DNA from: Flavobacteriaceae bacterium PS02338
GTDB lineage: Bacteria; Bacteroidota; Bacteroidia; Sphingobacteriales; Sphingobacteriaceae
Reading direction: 5' to 3'
DNA length: 64,000 bases
Assembly (NCBI GenBank): GCA_029959615.1
Contig: JASCOD010000002.1
Span: 682,001-746,000 of the forward strand
The position numbers and the translations under genes are program-made. The notes beneath the pieces were generated by a model, which searched no databases, had not been told where the DNA came from, and saw only the letters and a program-made list of their open reading frames with translations. The stretch's first letter is position 1, and each line of letters opens with the position of its first letter. Positions 18,475-26,237 of the stretch are shown here, in pieces.

Positions 18475-19785
18475 CTATTTTAAACTTAACCATCCTACTT
18501 CTCCATCGGCAGTACTAACCAGTTGAAAATCTTCAAAAACACCCATTACATTTACTGTTTGACCTAGAGCTAAATTAGCCTTTACACCAGCAGCTAAATT
18601 TGGGCTATCTAATAAACTTTGGCTTACATTAGTTATTTTCCTAGTCGATAATGATTTCGTTTCTACCAACGACTTACTAGCTACATAGCCAGATTTCCCG
18701 TTAGGTAATTCTACTTTATAAAAGTTATTACTAGCCGCCAACACACGAACTACAGTATTTTGCTTTAGCTTTTCCGGATTGATGAGCTGCTGATTATCTG
18801 AGATTTCTATCGTTCTATTTACGGTACGTAATGTTGCATTTAGCTTCGTAATATCGCTGTTGATACTTGGCATTAGAGGTATCAACGGATCAACAAATGG
18901 TAATGGATCTACGGCGCTATCGCTGGTGTAAATGCCAAAATGAAGATGAGGTGGAGTTGTTTTAGCATTTCCAGTGTTGCCCATCAAACCTAAAGTATCT
19001 CCCAACATCACTTCCTGACCAGTGTTGGCAATCTGTTCGTCTAAATGCGCATAATACAAAGTGTAATCTTTTCCTTTTGGCCTAAACCAAACCACTTTTC
19101 CACCCAAATTATTCTCATTAACCCTTGTGACTGTACCTTCAGCAACTGCAATAACTGGCGTCCTAAAAGACGAAAAAATATCAATTCCCTCGTGCCTACG
19201 AGTATCATTATCTCTTCCTACACCAAAAAAACTCTGTATCTGTTTTCTATTTACCGCCTTTAAAGGATAACCTAAAGATGGACCAACGGCGAGTTCCAAT
19301 GTGTAAGAACCACTAGCTAACAATTCTGGCTGCAAACGCAAAAAGTAATCCCCACTCCTTTTGGCCTCTAATTGGAGCTCAGTACCTAAACTATCCGAAA
19401 AAGCGAGCACTTTAAATTCTCCGTTTTCCTTTTGTTCCCAAATATCCATATAAATAGAAAAATTACTTACCGACTGTTTTGTTAACCTTACAGTAAGCAA
19501 TTGCCCGCGTTGTAAACTAAATTTAAAACTGGCTCCACCTATTTTATCAGCCGCAAAATAGCCTGTCTCTTTATAGGGTACTTTGATGCCATTTGCATTT
19601 TGCAACAGGCTATTTGCCTTGCTTATCCAACTACTACCCATTTTATTTTGGTCTAAACCAGCGTTAACTAGCTTCCTTTCATATTGTTGATGTGGGGAGG
19701 CAGGTTTGAGGAGATTAAATGGTCCACTTTTACAAGCTTGGAGAATACAGGTTACTGCTAATAAATAAAAAGATATGGATTTCAT
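18475..19785 (-). CDS. M23-family peptidase lipoprotein with SH3-like domain
   Basis: 436 aa, lipoprotein signal (LAVTCILQAC). Middle LytM/M23 domain (about residues 190-300) with metal ligands in RHEGIDIFSS (H-x3-D) and HLHFGIY, and the supporting YYAHLD motif. The C-terminus contains one or two bacterial SH3-like segments (VVRVLAASNNFYKVELPNGKSG) ending DGEVGWLSLK. It probably cleaves peptide cross-links of peptidoglycan. It is directly downstream of the lipid-kinase gene (6 bp), so the two form an operon. Confidence 0.85.
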   Translation of the reverse strand: MKSISFYLLAVTCILQACKSGPFNLLKPASPHQQYERKLVNAGLDQNKMGSSWISKANSLLQNANGIKVPYKETGYFAADKIGGASFKFSLQRGQLLTVRLTKQSVSNFSIYMDIWEQKENGEFKVLAFSDSLGTELQLEAKRSGDYFLRLQPELLASGSYTLELAVGPSLGYPLKAVNRKQIQSFFGVGRDNDTRRHEGIDIFSSFRTPVIAVAEGTVTRVNENNLGGKVVWFRPKGKDYTLYYAHLDEQIANTGQEVMLGDTLGLMGNTGNAKTTPPHLHFGIYTSDSAVDPLPFVDPLIPLMPSINSDITKLNATLRTVNRTIEISDNQQLINPEKLKQNTVVRVLAASNNFYKVELPNGKSGYVASKSLVETKSLSTRKITNVSQSLLDSPNLAAGVKANLALGQTVNVMGVFEDFQLVSTADGEVGWLSLK

Positions 19786-19791
19786 ATGGAC

Positions 19792-20694
19792 CTAGCTAGT
19801 TAATATTACATCGACCATGTGAGGCAAAAGGCTAATTACCCAAGTGTGTAAATTAGTTTCCTTTAATTCGTCGTCTACGTGAATATCTTTTGTTTCTAAA
19901 GATATCTTAATACGATTTACTAGAATTGATTTAATTGGAAAAATTGGCTTTTTACCAGCAACAATCTCCTCCAGATACTTGATTAATAGAGGTCGTTCTT
20001 TCGCTTTTATTGCAATTAATTCTAATAATCCATCTCCAGGGTCTGCCTTTGCCAATTGTAATTTAGGACCAAGTCGTGAGATGTTCAATAGTTCTATCAT
20101 TAAAAACTCATCGCTTACTTCCTTTCCATCATAAAGTATGGATGCTTGTATCGGCTCATAATGTTTAGTTAAATGTAACAATGCATTGTGAGCTTGTTTC
20201 ACTTCATCTTCCGGGTCTTCAGATGGCGTTCTTGGTTGTTCGTCCATCCATTTGATGAGTGCTGGAAACAAACCAAAACCAAACGACTCTATAAAATATT
20301 CCTCATCTTTTCGAGTTTTTGCAAGGCCAATATCTAGTTTTTGGAAATGTTCTTTTTTCCAAGCTTCTGCATTTAAACGTAAATTTTCTTCAATTTTTAA
20401 TGAGCTAGCTATGTTATTTGCCGTGCCCAATGGTAAAATAGCTAATGGCCTTTTGTACTTCAGTTTCTTATCAAGCATCGCCAATACCGCCTTACGAACA
20501 GTACCATCACCTCCAGCAACCGCAATATATTTTACATCTGTGGCCACTTTTTTAAGGATTTTCTTTTTAGACGACGAGTAGTTGCAACGATACCCAGCCG
20601 CCTGTAACATTTCTAATAAATGTGCGGCTTCATGTTCCTCTGCTCCTGCCGTTGGGTTATGTATCAATTGAATTTTAGTCTGTTCTATCTTCAT
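19792..20694 (-). CDS. diacylglycerol/lipid kinase (DAGK-cat, YegS/DgkB type)
   Basis: 300 aa cytoplasmic lipid kinase. The DAGK catalytic signature VAGGDGTVRKA is followed by LPLGTANNIA, the nucleotide-binding and active-site segments of this family, and the C-terminal beta-sandwich with ADPGDGLLEL. It probably phosphorylates diacylglycerol or a related lipid. It begins the operon that continues into the M23 peptidase and is divergent from surE, 72 bp apart. Confidence 0.85.
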   Translation of the reverse strand: MKIEQTKIQLIHNPTAGAEEHEAAHLLEMLQAAGYRCNYSSSKKKILKKVATDVKYIAVAGGDGTVRKAVLAMLDKKLKYKRPLAILPLGTANNIASSLKIEENLRLNAEAWKKEHFQKLDIGLAKTRKDEEYFIESFGFGLFPALIKWMDEQPRTPSEDPEDEVKQAHNALLHLTKHYEPIQASILYDGKEVSDEFLMIELLNISRLGPKLQLAKADPGDGLLELIAIKAKERPLLIKYLEEIVAGKKPIFPIKSILVNRIKISLETKDIHVDDELKETNLHTWVISLLPHMVDVILTS

Positions 20695-20766
20695 GGCGAA
20701 TATCTATTTTCATTTCTTGTCAACAATAAGAGCCTTACAATAGTTTTTAATACATCACTAAAATTG

Positions 20767-21504
20767 ATGAATATGAACATATTAATTGCGAATGACGACG
20801 GAATTTATAGCCCAGGCATAGCTGCATTAGCACAAATGGCATTACAATTTGGAACGGTTAGAGTGGTAGCGCCAGATGTAGAGCAATCTTCTATGGGGCA
20901 TGCCATTACGCATTCTAGACCTTTGACTTATAAAAAATCACCTATCAATTTTGAAGGTATTGAAGCCTTTAGGGTAAATGGCACACCAGCAGATTGTGTG
21001 GCGCTAGGTTTACATATGTATCCAGATACAGATGTAGTTTTATCGGGCATTAACATGGGGCCAAACTTGGGAAATTCTATTTGGCACTCTGGAACTTTAG
21101 CAGCAGCAAAACAAGCAGTATTATTGGGAGTTAAGGGAATTGCTTTAAGTACACCTGTAGGTAAAACTGAACCTAATTTTGACACGCTTAAACCTTACGT
21201 AGAGCAATGTTTGAACTTGCTTTTCGAAACTAACGAAGTTGCACTTTATAATGTCAATTTCCCACAACAACCTGTAGATATTAGGTGGACGAGGCAGTCT
21301 GTCACTTTATACGATGGCACTGTTTATCCTGGAGAAGACCCTATGGGAAGAAAAAATTATTGGATTTGGGTAAAACCTTTGGAACAAGCAGAAGAAAACA
21401 GTGACAGATGGGCAATGGAACAGAATTATGTGTCTATTACGCCATTAAGGTTGGATTTAACAGACGAGAGAAGATTGAAGGCAAAATCAGGAATCAGTGG
21501 TTAG
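20767..21504 (+). CDS. surE: 5'/3'-nucleotidase SurE
   Basis: Survival protein E, a metal-dependent nucleoside monophosphatase. Two in-frame ATGs (20767 and 20773) precede the family N-terminus NILIANDDGIYSPGI; either gives about 245 aa. NDDG supplies the metal-binding Asp pair. The SSMGHAIT, NGTPADCVALG and LSGINMGPNLGNSIWHSGT motifs complete the active site. The much longer open frame from 20620 overlaps the divergent kinase gene and is rejected. Confidence 0.93.
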   Translation: MNMNILIANDDGIYSPGIAALAQMALQFGTVRVVAPDVEQSSMGHAITHSRPLTYKKSPINFEGIEAFRVNGTPADCVALGLHMYPDTDVVLSGINMGPNLGNSIWHSGTLAAAKQAVLLGVKGIALSTPVGKTEPNFDTLKPYVEQCLNLLFETNEVALYNVNFPQQPVDIRWTRQSVTLYDGTVYPGEDPMGRKNYWIWVKPLEQAEENSDRWAMEQNYVSITPLRLDLTDERRLKAKSGISG

Positions 21505-21565
21505 GAATCAGGTATTAGTGTAAAGTTGACTAATTCCTAACACCTAATAACTAGCGACTAAAAAC
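21490..21565. repeat. dispersed 'taggaatcagg ... cctaacacctaat' repeat
   Basis: This is the second copy of the repeat found after pdxJ. The same phrase order (ggaatcagtggttaggaatcagg, then attcctaacacctaataac) starts inside the last surE codons and runs into the spacer. Confidence 0.5.
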
Positions 21566-21632
21566 ATTTTACATCCAAAAAACATTGAATACACATGGTT
21601 TTCGCACTTTTGATTTCAATTTAATACAGATT

Positions 21633-22334
21633 ATGAGTTTAGAAAATAAAGTAGCCTACATTACAGGCGGTACAAAAGGAATAGGTTTTGGAATTGCTAA
21701 AGCATTGGTTGATGCAGGTTTAAAGGTAGCTATCTCGGGTAGAAAATTAGCAGACGTAGAGAAAGCGAAAGCGGATCTAGGAAGTGAAAATGTTCTAGCT
21801 GTTGCTTCAAACGTGGCAAATTATAAAGACGAAGAAGCGGCTGTTGCAGATATTGTAGCCAAGTTTGGCAAATTAGACATCGTAATTGCCAACGCTGGTG
21901 TGGGTAAGTTCGCTCCTATCGACCAATTAAGCTTAGAAGACTGGAATGCAATGATTGATACGAATTTAACTGGTATATTCCATACCTTAAAAGCTACAGT
22001 AGAGCAATTGAAAGCGAATAAAGGTTATTACATTTCTATTGCTAGTTTGGCAGGAACAAACTTTTTTGCTGGAGGCGCAGGGTATAATGCTTCTAAATTT
22101 GGTGTAGTTGGTTTTACGCAAGCGGCTATGTTAGATTTAAGAGAATATGATGTGAAAACTACGACAATTATGCCAGGTTCTGTAACTTCTCACTTTAATG
22201 ATCACCAACCAAATGATGCCGATGGATGGAAAATACAGCCAGAAGATTTGGGTCAAATGATAGTTGATTTATTGAATTTAAACCCGAATGTTCTGCCTTC
22301 GAAAATTGAGGTTAGACCTACTAAAACTAAATAA
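21633..22334 (+). CDS. short-chain dehydrogenase/reductase
   Basis: 233-aa classical SDR. The TGGTKGIG cofactor-binding loop is near the N-terminus, with NAGVG and the catalytic tetrad segment ISIASLAGT...YNASKFG (Ser, Tyr, Lys). The start at ATG 21633 (MSLENKVAYI) fits SDR length; the open frame from 21585 adds only an unlikely extension. The residues after the first glycine motif (SGRKLADV) favour NADP(H) by the Arg after the second strand. Substrate unknown; the closest functional type is 3-oxoacyl-ACP reductase-like. Confidence 0.85.
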   Translation: MSLENKVAYITGGTKGIGFGIAKALVDAGLKVAISGRKLADVEKAKADLGSENVLAVASNVANYKDEEAAVADIVAKFGKLDIVIANAGVGKFAPIDQLSLEDWNAMIDTNLTGIFHTLKATVEQLKANKGYYISIASLAGTNFFAGGAGYNASKFGVVGFTQAAMLDLREYDVKTTTIMPGSVTSHFNDHQPNDADGWKIQPEDLGQMIVDLLNLNPNVLPSKIEVRPTKTK

Positions 22335-22341
22335 TTTCTCT

Positions 22342-22396
22342 AGCCGCAGATGCACAGATAAATATATTGAAAGAAGAAATCTGTGTATCTGTGGCT
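22342..22396. repeat. inverted repeat, 'GCCACAGATGCACAGAT' family, copy A
   Basis: Imperfect stem AGCCGCAGATGCACAGAT against ATCTGTGTATCTGTGGCT with a 19-nt loop. Three more copies lie at 26073-26122, 30462-30522 and 33894-33977. All are in spacers just after a stop codon or between genes. Confidence 0.75.
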
Positions 22397-22528
22397 AAAT
22401 TTCTTAAAAATATAATTCTTTAAAAAATTATAAACAGACCTTGCATTTACATTATCATTTGTAGGTCAACGTATTGCCCTGCCGAAAAATATATTATCAA
22501 CAGCGCAAAAAGAACGGCAATATTTTTC

Positions 22529-22536
22529 TACCTTTG
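22529..22536 (+). promoter_or_regulatory. -7 box of pyrG
   Basis: TACCTTTG ends 51 nt before the pyrG ATG and leaves a leader of about 45 nt. This supports the start at 22588, since the extended open frame from 22474 would start upstream of the promoter. Confidence 0.5.
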
Positions 22537-22587
22537 TATCCCGTACAAAAAGCAACAAAATGTATTTGTTGCACCAAAAATTCATCC

Positions 22588-24204
22588 ATGACTAAGTATA
22601 TTTTTGTTACGGGCGGTGTTACTTCCTCACTAGGTAAAGGCATCATTTCCGCATCTTTAGCTAAACTTCTACAAGCCAGAGGCTACCGAGTAACCATCCA
22701 AAAGTTCGACCCTTACATCAACATAGATCCAGGAACCTTGAACCCTTACGAGCATGGCGAATGTTTTGTTACTGAAGATGGTGCAGAAACCGATTTAGAC
22801 TTAGGTCATTACGAGCGTTTCTTAAATGTTCCTACTTCACAGGCTAACAATATTACCACTGGTCGTATCTACCAAAACGTAATCAATAAAGAGCGCCAAG
22901 GAGAATTTTTAGGAAAAACGGTACAAGTAGTACCTCACATTACCGACGAGATTAAACGTAACATGCGTATTTTGGGTGAAAGTGGTCAGTATGATATTGT
23001 AATTACCGAAATTGGTGGTACCGTGGGCGACATCGAATCTTTACCATTTGTAGAAGCTGTTCGTCAGTTTAAATGGGAAGAAGGCAACAACAATGCTATT
23101 GTAATTCACTTAACCTTAGTGCCGTTTTTAGCTGCTGCAGGTGAGTTAAAAACAAAACCTACACAACACTCTGTAAAAGCATTATTAGAATATGGCATCC
23201 AGCCTGATATTTTGGTTTGCAGAACAGAACACCCAATCAGTCAAGATATTAGAAGAAAAATTGCGTTATTTTGTAACGTTAACATCAATGCAGTAGTCGA
23301 ATCTATGGATGCATCTACTATTTATGATGTGCCATTGTTGATGTACAAAGAGCAATTGGATAAAACGGTATTAAGTAAATTGAAGCTACCTACTAAGGCA
23401 GAGCCAAGTATGGAAAGCTGGAAAGACTTCTTAGGCCGTTTGAAAAACCCAACTTCTGAAGTTAAAATCGGATTGGTGGGTAAATATGTGGAATTGCCTG
23501 ATGCTTACAAATCAATTACAGAATCTTTTATCCATGCCGGTGCGAAAAACGAATGTAAAGTTCGCGTAGAATACATTCCTTCTGAGAGTATATACGCTGA
23601 TAATGTAAAAGAGAAATTAGCTCACCTAGATGGTGTATTGGTTGCTCCAGGTTTCGGTAGTCGTGGTATCGAAGGAAAAATCGAGGCCATCAAATATGTA
23701 AGAGAGAACAATGTTCCTTTCTTCGGTATCTGTTTAGGTATGCAATGCTGTGTGATTGAGTTTGGTAGAAACGTGTTGGGATTGAAAGATGCAAATACAG
23801 TAGAAATCAACGAAGACACACCTCATCCAGTAATTAATATGATGGAAGAGCAGAAAAATATTACCTCAAAAGGTGGCACAATGCGTTTAGGCGCTTATCC
23901 ATGTGATATCAAAAAAGGCACTAAAGCTTTTGCTGCTTACGGAAAACAGCATATCTCAGAAAGGCACCGTCATCGTTACGAGTTTAATAACAAATACTTA
24001 GCACAATATGAAGAAGCAGGTATGATTGCTTCAGGCATGAACCCTGAAAGTGGTTTGGTAGAGATTGTTGAGCTTAAAAACCATCCTTTCTTCGTAGGTG
24101 GACAATTCCACCCAGAATTAAAATCAACAGTTGCTAATCCTCACCCACTTTTTATTAAATTTGTGGCCGCTGCAATGGAGCAGGTAAAAAAGAAGGCAAA
24201 TTAA
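22588..24204 (+). CDS. pyrG: CTP synthase
   Basis: Amidates UTP to CTP using glutamine and ATP. 538 aa, full family length. Starts [18 protein letters not shown] (P-loop of the amidoligase domain). The linker is followed by a class I glutamine amidotransferase domain with catalytic Cys in [12 protein letters not shown] and His/Glu in GGQFHPE. An in-frame extension to 22474 is rejected by the family N-terminus and the promoter position. yidC follows 20 bp later, so the two are probably co-transcribed. Confidence 0.97.
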   Translation: MTKYIFVTGGVTSSLGKGIISASLAKLLQARGYRVTIQKFDPYINIDPGTLNPYEHGECFVTEDGAETDLDLGHYERFLNVPTSQANNITTGRIYQNVINKERQGEFLGKTVQVVPHITDEIKRNMRILGESGQYDIVITEIGGTVGDIESLPFVEAVRQFKWEEGNNNAIVIHLTLVPFLAAAGELKTKPTQHSVKALLEYGIQPDILVCRTEHPISQDIRRKIALFCNVNINAVVESMDASTIYDVPLLMYKEQLDKTVLSKLKLPTKAEPSMESWKDFLGRLKNPTSEVKIGLVGKYVELPDAYKSITESFIHAGAKNECKVRVEYIPSESIYADNVKEKLAHLDGVLVAPGFGSRGIEGKIEAIKYVRENNVPFFGICLGMQCCVIEFGRNVLGLKDANTVEINEDTPHPVINMMEEQKNITSKGGTMRLGAYPCDIKKGTKAFAAYGKQHISERHRHRYEFNNKYLAQYEEAGMIASGMNPESGLVEIVELKNHPFFVGGQFHPELKSTVANPHPLFIKFVAAAMEQVKKKAN

Positions 24205-24224
24205 TAGCAGTATAAAATAGTATA

Positions 24225-26018
24225 ATGGATAAAAATACATTCACGGGTCTATTCTTGATCATGGTTATTTTAGCAGGGGGCGTTTTCTTCATGAGACCGT
24301 CGGAAGCTGAAGTAAAGAGAGAACAACAAGTACAAGACTCGATTAAAAATGCAGGTCTAAAACAACCAGCAACAACAACAAAACCTACCGTAGAAGCGGT
24401 AAAAACTGTAGATACAGCAGCTCTTAAAGGGCCTTTTGGAGGTAACATTACTGGTGTTGAACAAACTACAGTTTTGGAAAATGAAAACCTAAAAATCACA
24501 GTTAGCAATTTAGGTGGTAGAATTCAATCGGTAGAAGTTAAAAACGAAAAAACTTATGGCAATAAGCCTTTAGTTTTATTTGATGGAAATCAAAACAAGT
24601 TTGGCTTAAACTTAAATATCGCTGGTAAAATCACTAACACTAACGATTTATACTTTACTGCTACTAAAACCGGCAATGGTGTTACGATGCGTGCCAATTA
24701 TAGTGCAGATAAATACGTAGATTTTGTTTATGCGCTCCCTGCAAATGGTTCTAATTTAGATTTCAACATCAATTTAACTGGGTTTAACCAAGTTTTACAA
24801 GGCAACAACGTAAATCTAAATTGGGAAACTACTTTATTACAGCAAGAGAAAGATGCTAAAAAAGAGCAAGAACATTCTGGCCCTTACTTCAAATACGTAG
24901 AAGAAACTCCAGACCACTTAGACTTGCATAAAGACGAGAAAAAAGAACTTACAGAAGGTAAAATCGAATGGTTTTCTTTCAAACAACACTTTTTCTCAGC
25001 GGTTTTAATTCCTACTGTACCTTTTGATAAAGGTAACTTAGAAGTTAAAGTTTCAACTGAACCTGGTAAAATTAAATGGTATGGTGCAAACATGACATTG
25101 CCGTTTAACCAGTTAGCTGCTCAGAACTATAATTTCAAATTCTACTTCGGTACTAACAAATTCAGCACTTTAAAAGACCAAGGTCACGAGATTGAAAAAC
25201 AAGTAGATTTAGGTTACTGGCCATTAAAATACATCAATCGTTTTGTGGTATTACCTGTATTCAACTTCTTGGAAGGTTTTAACTGGGGCTACGGATTAAT
25301 CATTTTAGTATTAACCATTCTTTTAAAACTTGCAATGTCGCCGTTAACTTACAAATCGTATGTTTCGATGGCTAAAATGAGAGTTTTAAAACCAGAAATG
25401 GACGAAATTAAAGCTAAAGTTGGCGAAGATAACCCTACCCTTTTACAACAAGAATACTTGAAATTGTACAAGCAGGTTGGCGTTAATCCAATTGGTGGTT
25501 GTTTACCAATGTTGCTACAATTGCCTTTTGTAATGGCTTTCTTCTTCTTTTTCCCTAATTTATTTGAGTTAAGAGGTGAAAGCTTTCTTTGGATGAAAGA
25601 TCTATCAACTTATGATAACTTCATCAATTTCGGCTTTAACGTACCTTTCATCGGCGACCACTTGAGTTTGATGTGTATTTTGATGACGATTTCTACATTG
25701 ATTTACACATACTTCAATAATCAAATTTCTGGTGCTACCGGACAAATGAAATACATTGGTTACATCATGCCAATCATTTTCTTAGGGGTTTTAAATAGCT
25801 ATCCGTCTGGATTGAACTATTATTATTTCTTAGCCAATATGCTTACGTTCTTGCAACAGTTCTTAATTAGAAAGATGGTAAATGATGATAAAATTCATGC
25901 CATCTTACAAGACAACAAGGCTAAGCCTAAAGTAGAAAAAAAGAAAACTGGTTTTCAAGCTCGTTTAGAAGAATACATGCGTACGCAACAACAACAAGCT
26001 AACCAAAAGAAAAAATAA
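24225..26018 (+). CDS. yidC: membrane protein insertase YidC
   Basis: 597 aa Oxa1/YidC insertase that places membrane proteins in the inner membrane with or without SecYEG. The N-terminal TM (TGLFLIMVILAGGVFF) is followed by a large periplasmic beta domain (about residues 70-340), then the conserved five-helix insertase core with GYGLIILVLTILLKLAMSPL and NPIGGCLPMLLQLP, and a basic Gln/Lys-rich C-terminal tail that probably contacts ribosomes. The size and two-domain layout are those of Gram-negative YidC. An intrinsic terminator follows. Confidence 0.95.
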   Translation: MDKNTFTGLFLIMVILAGGVFFMRPSEAEVKREQQVQDSIKNAGLKQPATTTKPTVEAVKTVDTAALKGPFGGNITGVEQTTVLENENLKITVSNLGGRIQSVEVKNEKTYGNKPLVLFDGNQNKFGLNLNIAGKITNTNDLYFTATKTGNGVTMRANYSADKYVDFVYALPANGSNLDFNINLTGFNQVLQGNNVNLNWETTLLQQEKDAKKEQEHSGPYFKYVEETPDHLDLHKDEKKELTEGKIEWFSFKQHFFSAVLIPTVPFDKGNLEVKVSTEPGKIKWYGANMTLPFNQLAAQNYNFKFYFGTNKFSTLKDQGHEIEKQVDLGYWPLKYINRFVVLPVFNFLEGFNWGYGLIILVLTILLKLAMSPLTYKSYVSMAKMRVLKPEMDEIKAKVGEDNPTLLQQEYLKLYKQVGVNPIGGCLPMLLQLPFVMAFFFFFPNLFELRGESFLWMKDLSTYDNFINFGFNVPFIGDHLSLMCILMTISTLIYTYFNNQISGATGQMKYIGYIMPIIFLGVLNSYPSGLNYYYFLANMLTFLQQFLIRKMVNDDKIHAILQDNKAKPKVEKKKTGFQARLEEYMRTQQQQANQKKK

Positions 26019-26045
26019 AACAATCACAACAAAACAATAATTGAG

Positions 26046-26072
26046 AATCCCGCACCTGCGGGATTTTTTTTT
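26046..26072 (+). terminator. intrinsic terminator after yidC
   Basis: AATCCCGC-acct-GCGGGATT followed by nine T, 27 bp after the yidC stop. Confidence 0.9.
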
Positions 26073-26122
26073 GCCACAGATACACAAATGATTTACATTC
26101 TAAAAATCTGTGTATCTGTGGC
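26073..26122. repeat. inverted repeat, 'GCCACAGAT' family, copy B
   Basis: GCCACAGATACAC against GTGTATCTGTGGC with a 24-nt AT-rich loop, placed directly after the yidC terminator T run. Confidence 0.75.
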
Positions 26123-26237
26123 TGTTCTATCTAAAATAATATCTATTGTAAAATTTAATTTAACATTTGCTTTAACTCGCTATTATTACGATTTTTAGAA
26201 CTGTTTAACCCACAACTTAAGTATTTATAGAAATAAC

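Noticed and set aside
20620..20766. N-terminal extension of SurE
   Set aside because: It overlaps the start of the divergent lipid-kinase gene and has no homology; SurE begins with the NDDG segment.
22474..22587. N-terminal extension of CTP synthase
   Set aside because: The family N-terminus starts at [10 protein letters not shown] (22588), and the TACCTTTG box at 22529-22536 lies inside the extension.
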